NCBI GenBank assembly: GCA_964506685.1
Contig: CAZDMQ010000016.1
Span: forward strand, 1-49,405
Length of the DNA stretch: 49,405 nt
Source: UBA5336 sp964506685
Lineage (GTDB): Bacteria > Pseudomonadota > Alphaproteobacteria > Caulobacterales > Hyphomonadaceae
Direction: 5' to 3'
Below, piece by piece: positions 32,275 to 40,918 of this stretch (positions within the stretch are counted from its first letter, which is position 1; each line of letters opens with the position of its first letter). Both the position numbers and the translations under genes were made by a program. Under the pieces are notes generated by a model, which was given only the letters and a program-made list of their open reading frames with translations, made no database searches and was not told the origin of the DNA.

Positions 32275-33968
32275 GACACCTCCAGGAGACGGGCGGCTGC
32301 ATGGCGAGCCTCCTGCGTCACCGTCCGGCCGGACAGCATGCGGGCGAGCTCCTCGAGTCGCGAGCTGTCATCTAGGCGCGATACACAGGTCTGGCCAAGC
32401 CCCTTGCGATCGGTCCCTTTCTCGATGCGCCACTGGGCATCGGCGCAGGCGGCGACCTGCGGCGAATGGGTCACCGCAAAGACCTGGCGATCGCCGCCAA
32501 GGCGGGCTAGCCGCTCGCCAATCGCGGCGGCGACCGCCCCGCCGACGCCCTGGTCCGCCTCGTCGAAAACGAGCACGGGCGCGGCCCCGGCATCGGCCAG
32601 GGCGCACCGCAGCGCCAGCGAGACCCGGGCCAGTTCGCCGCCCGAGGCAATCTTGCCGAGCGGACCGAAACCGGCGCCCTTCCGGGGCTCGACCTCGATC
32701 ACCACCTGGTCAGCGCCATGGGCACCGGCACTGGCTTCGGGCAGCGCCGAGACCGCCATGCGCAGGCGCAGGCCGGCCATTATCAGCGGGGCGAGTTCCC
32801 GCGCCACAGCCGAGCCGAGCCGTTTCGCCGCCGCCCTGCGGGCCGCCCCGAGCTGCTCGGCTGCCATGCGCCACCGCGCCTTCGCCTCCGTCTCCCGCGC
32901 CCGCGCCGCGGCCAGGGTCTCCTCGCCGGCCTCGATCTCGGCCTGCTCAGCGGCCAGCCGGTCGCGCAGGCCGGCAAGCGCATCCGGCTCGACACCGAAG
33001 CGCCGGGCCAGCCCGCGCAGGGCAAACAGTCGCGCCTCGACCGCTTCGAGCCGGCCATCCTCACCATCGGCCCCGGACAGGAGGCCCGTCAGCAGGCTTT
33101 CGGCCTCATCGAGTTCGATCAGCGCCCGTTCCAGTCCCTCACCAAGCTGGTGCAACCTTGCGCCCAGCGCACTGGCCCCGGCTTCCAGACCGGGCAGGCG
33201 GCACAAGCGTTCGACCGCCCGCGCGGCCTGTGCCAGCGCGCCCCGCCCCGCGCCTCCACCAAGCGCCGCTTCCGCTTCGCCCAGCCCGTCGCGCAATCGC
33301 TGCTGGTGCGCAAGGACAGCCCGTTCGCCGGCCAGCGCGTCCGCCTCGCCCGGCTCCGGCGCCAGCTCGTCGATTGCGGCGATGTCACGGTCCAGAGACG
33401 CCTGCCGCTCGGCCGCTTCCCCGGCCGTACGCTCGATCGCGTCCCGCGCCTCAACGGCCGAGCGGAGGGCCGCCCAGGCCTCGGCACAGGCCGCCAGGAG
33501 CGCCTCGTTGCCAGCATACTGGTCGAGCAGGGTGCGCGCCGCTCCGGGGCGCAGCAGGCCCATGGCCGCATGCTGGCCGTGCATGTCGACCAGGTATTCG
33601 CCGACCTCGCGCAGCCGCGCGGCGCTCACCGGCTGGTCGTTGATATGCGCCCGGATCGCCCCCCTGACCGGCACCACACGCCGGAGCGTGAGCAGCTCAT
33701 CGCGATCGGCAGCGATATCGGCCGCCTCAAGCAGGCTCCAGACGGCATGGTCGGACGGCAGCGAGAAGGACGCCCGGATCGTGGCCTGGGCATCGCCCGC
33801 CCGCACCATCCTGCGCTCCGCCGGGCCACCAAGGGCCACCGACAGGGCGTCGAGGATGATCGACTTGCCAGCGCCCGTCTCACCTGTGAGCGCGGTAAAG
33901 CCCGTCGCCGGCGACAGGTCCAACCGGTCAATCAGGACAAAGCTGTGAATACAGAGGTCCACTAACAT
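32253..33968 (-). CDS. recN: DNA repair protein RecN
   Basis: A 571-residue SMC-like ATPase acting in double-strand-break repair. Walker A is ALTGETGAGKSIILDAL near residue 30; the ABC signature region KIASGGELARVSLALR and Walker B VLVFDEADQGVGG are near the C-terminus. The middle is a long alanine/glutamate/arginine-rich coiled coil. The ATG at 33966-33968 fits the usual N-terminus (MLVDLCIHSFVLIDRL). It lies between bamD and ligA on the same strand. Confidence 0.96.
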   Translation of the reverse strand: MLVDLCIHSFVLIDRLDLSPATGFTALTGETGAGKSIILDALSVALGGPAERRMVRAGDAQATIRASFSLPSDHAVWSLLEAADIAADRDELLTLRRVVPVRGAIRAHINDQPVSAARLREVGEYLVDMHGQHAAMGLLRPGAARTLLDQYAGNEALLAACAEAWAALRSAVEARDAIERTAGEAAERQASLDRDIAAIDELAPEPGEADALAGERAVLAHQQRLRDGLGEAEAALGGGAGRGALAQAARAVERLCRLPGLEAGASALGARLHQLGEGLERALIELDEAESLLTGLLSGADGEDGRLEAVEARLFALRGLARRFGVEPDALAGLRDRLAAEQAEIEAGEETLAAARARETEAKARWRMAAEQLGAARRAAAKRLGSAVARELAPLIMAGLRLRMAVSALPEASAGAHGADQVVIEVEPRKGAGFGPLGKIASGGELARVSLALRCALADAGAAPVLVFDEADQGVGGAVAAAIGERLARLGGDRQVFAVTHSPQVAACADAQWRIEKGTDRKGLGQTCVSRLDDSSRLEELARMLSGRTVTQEARHAAARLLEVSCPRTSP

Positions 33969-34080
33969 GCCCAGCGCCATAGCATTGGAACACAAAAAGA
34001 ACAATAACCAAACGCAAACGGATCAGAGATTGCGGCCCAAGGATCAGGCCCGTGGATCAGGCTCGGAATCAAGCCCGGAT

Positions 34081-34941
34081 TCAGGGAAGGCGCCCGTTCG
34101 CGTCGGCAACATCTCGACTGCCGGCCGCGGCCTCGCCCGGACGCGCGCCGGACTGCCCGGCAAGAATGGCGCGGGCACCCGCTTCCCCGCCGAGCAGGGC
34201 GTAACTCATGCGGTACCAGCGCGTGTCGGGAAAGTTGTGGCCAAGCACGGAGGCCGCCGCGAGCGCCTCGCCTTTCAGGCCCATGGAAAGATAGACCTCG
34301 ACCAGACGGTGCAGCGCCTCGGGCACGTGTGAGGTGGTATCATAGTCCTCGACCACCGTCCTGAACCGGTTGACCGCCGCAAGATGCTGGTTCTTGCGCA
34401 GGTACCACCGCCCGATCTCCATTTCCTTGCCGGCCAGCTGGTCGGCGACCATGTCCAGCTTGACCTCCGCATCGCGGGCATAATCGGTGCCGGGAAAGCG
34501 TCGCACGACGTCCTGAAGCGCGGCGCGGGCAGCCTCGGTCGTGCCCTGGTCACGGCCGACATCGATGATCTGCTCGAAATGGCTGACCGCGACGATGTAG
34601 TAGGCATAGGCCGCGCCATCGGTGCCAGGATGCAGCGCGATGAAGCGCTGCGCAACACCGATCGCGTCGTCATACTGGCGCCCCCGGTAATGGGCATAGG
34701 CGGTCATCAGTGTCGATCGCCGGGCCCATTCGGAGTAGGGGTGCTGGCGCTCGACTTCATTGAAGAGCTGGATGGCCTTGTCCCAGGACCGCTGGTCGAG
34801 CTGGGCCGCCGCAGCATTGTAGAGCGCCTCGACCGGCCGCTCGACATAGGCGATCCGGTCCGGGCCGCGATTGGACTGGCAGGCGGCGGTGCCGAGGGCC
34901 GCAATGACAAGCGTGGCGGAAAGGAGGGGATTGGTGCGCAT
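34081..34941 (-). CDS. bamD: BamD, outer-membrane protein assembly lipoprotein
   Basis: A 286-residue TPR lipoprotein of the BAM complex. The signal peptide ends in lipobox TAAC (C21). Repeats of the tetratricopeptide type follow (ALYNAAAAQLDQRSWDKAIQ, RQYDDAIGVAQRFIALHPG). The start at 34939-34941 is set by the signal peptide and GGGAG upstream. Its position between lpxC and recN is conserved in alphaproteobacteria, apart from the inserted XRE gene. Confidence 0.95.
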   Translation of the reverse strand: MRTNPLLSATLVIAALGTAACQSNRGPDRIAYVERPVEALYNAAAAQLDQRSWDKAIQLFNEVERQHPYSEWARRSTLMTAYAHYRGRQYDDAIGVAQRFIALHPGTDGAAYAYYIVAVSHFEQIIDVGRDQGTTEAARAALQDVVRRFPGTDYARDAEVKLDMVADQLAGKEMEIGRWYLRKNQHLAAVNRFRTVVEDYDTTSHVPEALHRLVEVYLSMGLKGEALAAASVLGHNFPDTRWYRMSYALLGGEAGARAILAGQSGARPGEAAAGSRDVADANGRLP

Positions 34942-35266
34942 GCGAAGAACTCCCGGCTCTGGAGCGCTTTCCGCAGGCCGGCAGACGGGGCCCCTTCGGC
35001 AAAGCACAGACTGTCAGTTCGTCGGATACCGCGCGGGCTGCCAGCCGGCCTGGCCGGGCAGGACCGTGCGCGCGGTCTCCGTCTCCTTGCCTTATTAGCT
35101 TGCTCCGCCGCGCTTCGCCAATGTTCATTTCAGTCGCAATGCGCTTTCCGTCCGGTGCGGATGGCAGGGGCAAGGCAGAGCTGGCCGGACGCGCGCTTGC
35201 CGACAGGCGGCGATGCCCTAGTGTCAGTTATCGGTTTACGCCCCCTTCCTGAAGATCGAGACCGCC

Positions 35267-35767
35267 ATGCCGCTGCCATCGCCTTCCCCGGACGCATCCG
35301 AAATCGACCGCATCGTTGGCGAGCGAATACGCCGTCGCCGTGTCCTGCTCGGGCTCACCCAGGACCAGCTGGCCGATGCGCTGGGCATTTCCTACCAGCA
35401 GATCCAGAAATACGAGACCGGCGCCAACCGGGTCAGCGCCGGACGGCTGTTCAAGATCGCCCAGACGCTGGAGATCCGGACAGGATGGTTCTTTGAAGGG
35501 ATCGGCGATGCCGACCGGTCAGCTGCCGACAGCGACGGGCTGGCCTCCTCGCGCCATACGATCGAACTGGTGCGCGGGTTTCAGCGGATCGAGGATGACA
35601 AGCAGCGCATGGCGGTACTCGCCCTCGTGCGGGCCCTGGCGGGCGAGGAGGAGAGCCGCGACCAGGTACCCGCCCCAGCGGCGCCCCAGCGGACCCCAGC
35701 GCACGGGCACGCAAATGGTGGTGCTGCACAGGGCAATGGTGCCCAGCCCGGCAGGGACGCCTCCTGA
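35267..35767 (+). CDS. XRE-family DNA-binding regulator
   Basis: A 166-residue regulator. Residues 12-75 form a Cro/CI helix-turn-helix (RIRRRRVLLGLTQDQLADAL, then SYQQIQKYETGANRVSAGRL). The C-terminal part is a short helical region (VRGFQRIEDDKQRMAVLALV) and a low-complexity tail. Related proteins are common in alphaproteobacteria. It is the only gene on the plus strand between bamD and ddl apart from the 48-codon ORF, and it separates bamD from lpxC. Its targets are unknown. Confidence 0.88.
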   Translation: MPLPSPSPDASEIDRIVGERIRRRRVLLGLTQDQLADALGISYQQIQKYETGANRVSAGRLFKIAQTLEIRTGWFFEGIGDADRSAADSDGLASSRHTIELVRGFQRIEDDKQRMAVLALVRALAGEEESRDQVPAPAAPQRTPAHGHANGGAAQGNGAQPGRDAS

Positions 35768-35912
35768 GGTTGCACCGTGACGGCTCAGGGAGCCCGGTTC
35801 TGGCGGGATTGGGGCAGCGCTTCGGGGTCAGAAGCCCCGTCCGGCCTGATTGCGGCAAGCCCTCTCCAGCGCACCCTCGCAGGGGTGGACGGGTGCGCGT
35901 CAGGCCGTCGCC

Positions 35913-36830
35913 TCAGGCCGAGGCCAGAAGTGCCGGGTGTCCGCCTGCAGCCGACTCAGCGGTTTCCCAGCACCAGGCCTGCGGCGTCGCGAGCAGCTTC
36001 CGGACCAGCAGGTTGTTGATGGCATGGCCCGGCTGGTTGGCATCATAGGCGCCGAGGATGGGACCGCCTGCGAGCATCAGGTCGCCGATCGCGTCCAGGA
36101 GCTTGTGCCGGACAAATTCATCCGACGCGCGCAATCCTTCGGGATTGACCACGGTTTCGCCTTCGATCACCACGGCGTTGTCCAGTGACCCGCCGCGCGC
36201 GAGGCCCTTTGCCTTCAGCTGTTCGACATCGCGGGCGAAGCCGAAGGTCCGCGCGAAGGCGACATCGTCCATGAACTGGCCAGGTGTCAGGCGAATGGCC
36301 ATCTGCTGCACGCCGATGGCAGGGTTGGCATAGTCGATCCGGGCGCGCAGGGTGAGATCATCCCGCGGGGTGGGCGAGAGGCTGGCCCAGCGCGGACCGT
36401 CCTCGACCCGCACCTCCGACAGGATCCGCATGGACCGGCGCGGCGCCTTCTGGGACCGGAGCCCCGCCGAGCGGATGAGCTCGCAGAAGACAAGCGCAGA
36501 GCCGTCCATGATCGGCACTTCGACACCATCGATCTCGATCAGGAGATTGTCGACACCCATGCCGGCGCAGGCGGCAAGCAGGTGCTCGACCACAGAGACG
36601 CTGACACCGGCATCATTGGTCAGCGTCGTGCACAGTGTGGTATCGCTGACAGCGGTGGCAACGGCAGCGAGTGTGCGCCCCTGTCCGAGCACGTCAGTCC
36701 GCACGAAGCGAATACCGGCATTCTCGGGCGCAGGGCGCAGGACGACGCGCGCCCGCTCACCGCTGTGGACACCAATGCCGGCGCAGACGGCCGGCGTGGC
36801 GATGGTCTGCTGACATGTCCCTCGGTTCAA
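35913..36830 (-). CDS. lpxC: UDP-3-O-acyl-N-acetylglucosamine deacetylase
   Basis: A 305-residue zinc enzyme that performs the first committed step of lipid A synthesis. The zinc histidine of SVVEHLLAA, the HKLLDAIGDLMLAG motif and the catalytic histidine of GHAINNLLV are all present. The start is TTG at 36828-36830, with GGAGGG 7 nt upstream; an in-frame TAA lies five codons before it and no earlier ATG exists, so TTG initiation is well supported. It follows ftsZ after 177 nt. Confidence 0.96.
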   Translation of the reverse strand: MNRGTCQQTIATPAVCAGIGVHSGERARVVLRPAPENAGIRFVRTDVLGQGRTLAAVATAVSDTTLCTTLTNDAGVSVSVVEHLLAACAGMGVDNLLIEIDGVEVPIMDGSALVFCELIRSAGLRSQKAPRRSMRILSEVRVEDGPRWASLSPTPRDDLTLRARIDYANPAIGVQQMAIRLTPGQFMDDVAFARTFGFARDVEQLKAKGLARGGSLDNAVVIEGETVVNPEGLRASDEFVRHKLLDAIGDLMLAGGPILGAYDANQPGHAINNLLVRKLLATPQAWCWETAESAAGGHPALLASA

Positions 36831-36864
36831 CTCGACACCCTCCGTTTACAAGGAGGTAACAAGC

Positions 36865-37011
36865 TTGAACCGGCAGGAACGACAAGACACGCTGTGTTAC
36901 GAACTATTGCAGGACATTGGCCTGACGCCCGATTATCGCCTTGATATTGCTTCGCTTTACGTCGAAATGTCCGTGTTGCAATCGGGCGGTCAGCGCTGCT
37001 TCATGACTTAA
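36865..37011 (+). CDS. Candidate 48-residue small protein between lpxC and ftsZ
   Basis: A perfect Shine-Dalgarno AAGGAGGT (36850-36857) stands 7 nt before a TTG at 36865. It opens a 49-codon frame that ends in TAA exactly at the ftsZ stop, with the two stop codons overlapping. The product would begin MNRQERQDTLCYELLQDIG and form two short helices around TPD. Codon use is more AT-rich (CTA, TTG, GAT) than its neighbours. The ORF fills most of the 177-nt ftsZ-lpxC gap on the opposite strand. No family was recognised. Confidence 0.55.
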   Translation: MNRQERQDTLCYELLQDIGLTPDYRLDIASLYVEMSVLQSGGQRCFMT

Positions 37012-38675
37012 TGGTTAGCTGAGCGGCGCAGGAAGGACGGGATTTGCAGGTCGGCATCATCGCTCGCTGCCGCCTCGGTCGCCTGCCGGACCGGAGATTC
37101 GTTCGCCGCCCCCTTGTTGCCGACGTTGGTGTCCCGGCGCCAGCCGAACAGGGCGCCGAAACCGTGGCCAAGCGCGCTCTGCGGCGCATCGGCCTCGTCT
37201 TCCTCATAGCTGTGCCCGACGGGCGCCGACGTGGGTCGGCTGCCATCGGCGTCCGGCTCGGTCGGGGTGAGCCCGATTGTCGTATCCGGCGGACCCGCAG
37301 GGCCGGCCGCGGTGCCTGCGGGGTGTTCGCCGTCTGCGTTGCCGGACGCCGCGTCAGACGACGTCACGATGGTCGGCAGCGGCATATCATCCATGTTCCC
37401 CAGGGGCACGGCCGGTTCGGCCGCATCCACCGGCTCGAGCATGTCCTCGATACCTTCCGGCGCCTGACCGCCATGCTGGGAACTGCCCGGCTGGGGAATC
37501 GAAGGCTGGGAAACAGTGGGCTGGTCAGCGTCCGCGTCTGCATCGGGGTGTCCGGCGCGAGGCGCCGCTTCACCGGTGTGCCATGAACCGGTCACGACCA
37601 CCGGGCCCGTCTCGCCGACCGCCCCCGGCTGCTCCTGGCCGGTGTCACCGGTGGCCACCAGGGCGTGCCGCTCGCTGTCACGGCCTGTTGCACCCGTTTG
37701 CGGCATGACCGGCACGGGGTGACTCCGCCGCTTGCCTTCCTCGAGGCCGGCAGCGACGACGGAGACGCGCAGCTTGCCCTCGAGTTCGTGGTCAAAGGTC
37801 GAGCCGAGGATGATATTGGCATTATCGGCGACCTTGGCACGGATCTCGTTGGCCGCCTCGTCCAACTCGAACAGGGTCATGTCATAGCCGCCGGTGATGT
37901 TGATCAGCACACCGCGCGCGCCTTCCATTGTGACATCATCGAGCAGCGGGTTGTCGATCGCCGCGCGGGCCGCTTCGAGCGCGCGCTGGTCGCCTTCGGC
38001 TTCGCCCATGCCCATCATGGCCGAGCCCATGCCGGTCATGATCGAACGGACGTCGGCGAAATCGAGATTGATCAGGCCCGGCATCACCATGAGATCGGTG
38101 ATCCCGCGCACGCCGGAATAGAGCACGTCATCGGCCAGGCGGAAGGCATCGGCGAAGGTTGTCCGCTCATTGGCAATGCGGAACAGGTTCTGGTTCGGCA
38201 CCACGATCAGGGTATCGACACTCTCGCGGATCTGTTCGAGCCCGGACTGGGCAATCTGCATGCGGCGCGCGCCCTCGAAGCCGAACGGCTTGGTGACGAC
38301 GCCGACCGTGAGGATGCCGCGATCATGGGCCGCCCGGGCGATCACCGGTGCTGCCCCTGTCCCGGTCCCGCCGCCCATGCCGGCCGCGATGAACACCATG
38401 TGCGCATCCTCGAGATAGGACACGATCTCCTCGATGCTCTCCTCGGCCGCCTCGGCGCCGACATCGGGGCGGGCGCCAGCCCCGAGCCCGCGGGTGACGT
38501 CGGGGCCGAGCTGGATCCGCTTGTCGGTCTTGGTCCGGTTGAGCGCCTGTGCATCGGTATTGGCGACCACGAATTCGACGCCTTGCAGGTTCGCCTCGAT
38601 CATGTTGTCGACGGCATTGCCGCCGGCACCGCCAACGCCGAAAACGATTATGCGGGGACTGAGCTCTTCGGTCAT
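37008..38675 (-). CDS. ftsZ: Cell division protein FtsZ
   Basis: A 555-residue tubulin-like GTPase that forms the Z ring. The GTPase core covers residues 1-315, with the GTP-binding GGGTGTGAAP at 101-110 and the T7 loop NLDFADVRSIM near 203. Residues about 316-540 form a long disordered, acidic/proline-rich linker. The conserved C-terminal peptide DLQIPSFLRRSANH, which binds FtsA and other partners, ends the protein. The start at 38673-38675 follows a short GTG-led alternative that adds five residues. It belongs to the ddl-ftsQAZ cluster. Confidence 0.97.
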   Translation of the reverse strand: MTEELSPRIIVFGVGGAGGNAVDNMIEANLQGVEFVVANTDAQALNRTKTDKRIQLGPDVTRGLGAGARPDVGAEAAEESIEEIVSYLEDAHMVFIAAGMGGGTGTGAAPVIARAAHDRGILTVGVVTKPFGFEGARRMQIAQSGLEQIRESVDTLIVVPNQNLFRIANERTTFADAFRLADDVLYSGVRGITDLMVMPGLINLDFADVRSIMTGMGSAMMGMGEAEGDQRALEAARAAIDNPLLDDVTMEGARGVLINITGGYDMTLFELDEAANEIRAKVADNANIILGSTFDHELEGKLRVSVVAAGLEEGKRRSHPVPVMPQTGATGRDSERHALVATGDTGQEQPGAVGETGPVVVTGSWHTGEAAPRAGHPDADADADQPTVSQPSIPQPGSSQHGGQAPEGIEDMLEPVDAAEPAVPLGNMDDMPLPTIVTSSDAASGNADGEHPAGTAAGPAGPPDTTIGLTPTEPDADGSRPTSAPVGHSYEEDEADAPQSALGHGFGALFGWRRDTNVGNKGAANESPVRQATEAAASDDADLQIPSFLRRSANH

Positions 38676-38746
38676 GGGCCTGCCTTTCACTTCGATCGCG
38701 TCGCGTGGTCCGGGTCACGACTTGCTCCGGGTTTCGCCGCAGCTGA

Positions 38747-38761
38747 CTTATAATGGGTTAA
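38747..38761 (-). promoter_or_regulatory. Candidate ftsZ promoter with a CtrA-like half site
   Basis: In the 102-nt ftsA-ftsZ gap the minus strand reads TTAACCCATTATAAG. Its first half matches one arm of the CtrA consensus TTAA-N7-TTAA; the second arm (TAAG) does not match well. The AT-rich TATAAG could also serve as a -10 element. CtrA control of ftsZ is known in Caulobacter; here it is only suggested. Confidence 0.3.
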
Positions 38762-38777
38762 ACGCGCCCCCAAGGGG

Positions 38778-40073
38778 TCAGAAATTTTCCCGCAACCAAT
38801 CCATCGTTCGTCCAAGAACCTGTCTGGCATCAAGCGCGGACCGTCCCGTCTGCAGCAGCCCCGACTGCATGACGTCCCGCCGCCCGATCATGCCGTACGT
38901 TAGCAAACCCGCCGCAGTGGAGAAAGCCGGCGTTGCAAGGCTTTCACCGAAAATGTCAGCGTGCAGCGGGCGGCCGAGCCGGACCGGCAGGCCGAACATC
39001 TGCGCCGCCACCTCCTTCACGCCCGGCAGCTGGCTCGCCCCTCCGGTCAGCACCACTCGCCGCGGCAGCACCGTGCGCAGGTCCGAGCCGTCGAGGCGCG
39101 CCTTCACCAGTTCGAGGGTTTCCTCGATGCGCGGCGCGATGATCCGGACGAGGTCGGCGCGCGGGCGCCTGAGCACGGTCAGCCGGCCATCATCACCGAG
39201 GCAGGGGCAGTCGATCCGCTCAGCCAGCCCCGGCGCGCCGGCATTGGCCTGGCCGTGAACGGTCTTGACGCGCTCGGCAGCGGCAAAGGTGCTGCCCAGT
39301 CCCTGGGCGAGGTCGGCGGTCACCAGCGTGCCGCCAGCCGGAATCAGGTCCAGCCAGGCCGGCGCGCCATGCATGAACACGGCCATGGCCGTGACACCGG
39401 CACCCATGTCGATGCAGATGGCGCCATTGTCCCGCTCATCCTCGATCAGCGTGCCGAAACCGCTGGCGATCGCCGAGGGGACGGCCGCCACGACCTTCAG
39501 GTGCGCCCGTCCGACACATTCGACCAGGTTGCGCACGAGCCCCGCCGGTGCGGTGACGAGGCACATCAGCAGCCCGAGCCGGTCCGCCAGCATGCCGACA
39601 GGTTCCTGCACCCCTTCGGTGTCATCGACCCGGTAGGCGACCGGCCAGGCACCGAGGATCTCCCGGCCCTTCTCCTCGCCGCGCGCCAGGGCCGACGCCT
39701 GCAGCCGGCGAATATCGCGCAGGCTCACCTCGCGTCCGCCCGTCTCGGTATGGGCCGTGACCAGGCCAGCCCGCAGTTTCGGCCCGGTAATCCCGAGGCG
39801 GACCTCCTGGACCTGGATCCCCGACTGCCGCTCGGCATCCTCGACCGCGAGGCGCACCGCACGTTCCAGCGCATCCATGTCGGTGATCGTGCCCGCCCGG
39901 AAGCCGCGCGATTGCTGGCGACCGGCACCAGCCAGGCTGACCCCGGCGGCCGAGCCGGAATTGATCCGGCCGATCAGGCAGGAAATCTTCGACGAGCCGA
40001 TATCGAGCGCGGCCACCACGTCGCCATCGCCCGGCAGGCGGCGCGCCCGCTGTCGTTCCGAATGCGTGGACAT
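38778..40073 (-). CDS. ftsA: Cell division protein FtsA
   Basis: A 431-residue actin-like protein that tethers FtsZ to the membrane. The ATPase fold shows phosphate loop 1 AALDIGSSKISCLIG, the SHS2/1C region, CIDMGAGVTAMAVF and the adenosine motif VVLTGGASQLPGV. The C-terminus is an amphipathic helix (VLGRTMDWLRENF) for membrane binding. Its ATG overlaps the ftsQ stop by one base (TGATG). Confidence 0.96.
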   Translation of the reverse strand: MSTHSERQRARRLPGDGDVVAALDIGSSKISCLIGRINSGSAAGVSLAGAGRQQSRGFRAGTITDMDALERAVRLAVEDAERQSGIQVQEVRLGITGPKLRAGLVTAHTETGGREVSLRDIRRLQASALARGEEKGREILGAWPVAYRVDDTEGVQEPVGMLADRLGLLMCLVTAPAGLVRNLVECVGRAHLKVVAAVPSAIASGFGTLIEDERDNGAICIDMGAGVTAMAVFMHGAPAWLDLIPAGGTLVTADLAQGLGSTFAAAERVKTVHGQANAGAPGLAERIDCPCLGDDGRLTVLRRPRADLVRIIAPRIEETLELVKARLDGSDLRTVLPRRVVLTGGASQLPGVKEVAAQMFGLPVRLGRPLHADIFGESLATPAFSTAAGLLTYGMIGRRDVMQSGLLQTGRSALDARQVLGRTMDWLRENF

Positions 40074-40918
40074 CAGGCCGCTCCCTCGGTCGTGCGCAGG
40101 CCCGGGTGCCGAGAGGCAGGCCCGGCGGGCCGCAGGAAGACCCGTCCGGGCAGGCGGAAATCAGCGAGCCGCAGGGGCCGGTCGGCCAGTTGCTCAGCCT
40201 GGTTGAGCGCCTCGAAACGGCCGAGCGCTGCGGCAAGGCGCGTCTCGCCCGGCAGGCGCACGACAAGCCCGCTATCGAGCAGGAGGTCCCAGCGGCGCGC
40301 GTCAACGCGCTGGGCGATCCCGACCCGGCCCATGAGGCTCGGCGCCGCTGCGAGCGCCTCGCGCAGGGCCGGCATGGCTGCGGCGGCCCCCTCGCCGCTG
40401 ACCCGGAGAAGCCCGGCATGGTCGGCCGGCCGCTCCCCGGTCATCACCCGGCCGAGCCCGTCGACCACCTGCCAGTCCTCCCCGTCATGCCAGAGCGCCG
40501 TCGGCGTGGCCGGATGGGCGGTGATCACGACCTGGTCGGGCCACAGCCGGTGCACGGTGACATTCACCACCCGCCCGGTCGCCTCGATCCGGTCGCGGAT
40601 GCTGTGCGGATCGGCCCGCCACATGTTCTCACCCGGCTCGATCATGGCCGTCGCCAGCACCTGCTCGCGCAGCACCGGGTCTGCATCGAGACCGATCACC
40701 GTGACCGAGCTGACCGCCAGCCCGGTCGTCCGGGCGACCGAGTCCAGCACATTGCCGACCCCGGCCTCGACCTTCGCCATGGATCCGCCCATCCAGGCCG
40801 CAGCCGCGACCACGAGGGCAAGGATGATCATCAGGCCGAAAACGACCGAGGAGACGCTGACATCGCTGCGGCGCGGGTCGCCGTAATCGTCGTCATCATG
40901 GGTCACTACCTTGGGCAT
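40073..40918 (-). CDS. ftsQ: Cell division protein FtsQ
   Basis: A 281-residue bitopic membrane protein. An acidic cytoplasmic N-terminus (MPKVVTHDDDDYGDPRRSDV) is followed by one transmembrane helix (VVFGLMIILALVVAAAAWM), a POTRA-like domain beginning GLAVSSVTVIGLDADPVLRE, and the beta domain (RRWDLLLDSGLVVRLPGE). It links early and late division proteins. The start at 40916-40918 has GAGG upstream and overlaps the ddl 3' end by 13 nt. Confidence 0.94.
   Translation of the reverse strand: MPKVVTHDDDDYGDPRRSDVSVSSVVFGLMIILALVVAAAAWMGGSMAKVEAGVGNVLDSVARTTGLAVSSVTVIGLDADPVLREQVLATAMIEPGENMWRADPHSIRDRIEATGRVVNVTVHRLWPDQVVITAHPATPTALWHDGEDWQVVDGLGRVMTGERPADHAGLLRVSGEGAAAAMPALREALAAAPSLMGRVGIAQRVDARRWDLLLDSGLVVRLPGETRLAAALGRFEALNQAEQLADRPLRLADFRLPGRVFLRPAGPASRHPGLRTTEGAA

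Noticed and set aside
31300..33948. Long plus-strand frame across ligA and recN
   Set aside because: Antisense shadow spanning two confident genes; Ser/Arg-rich nonsense.
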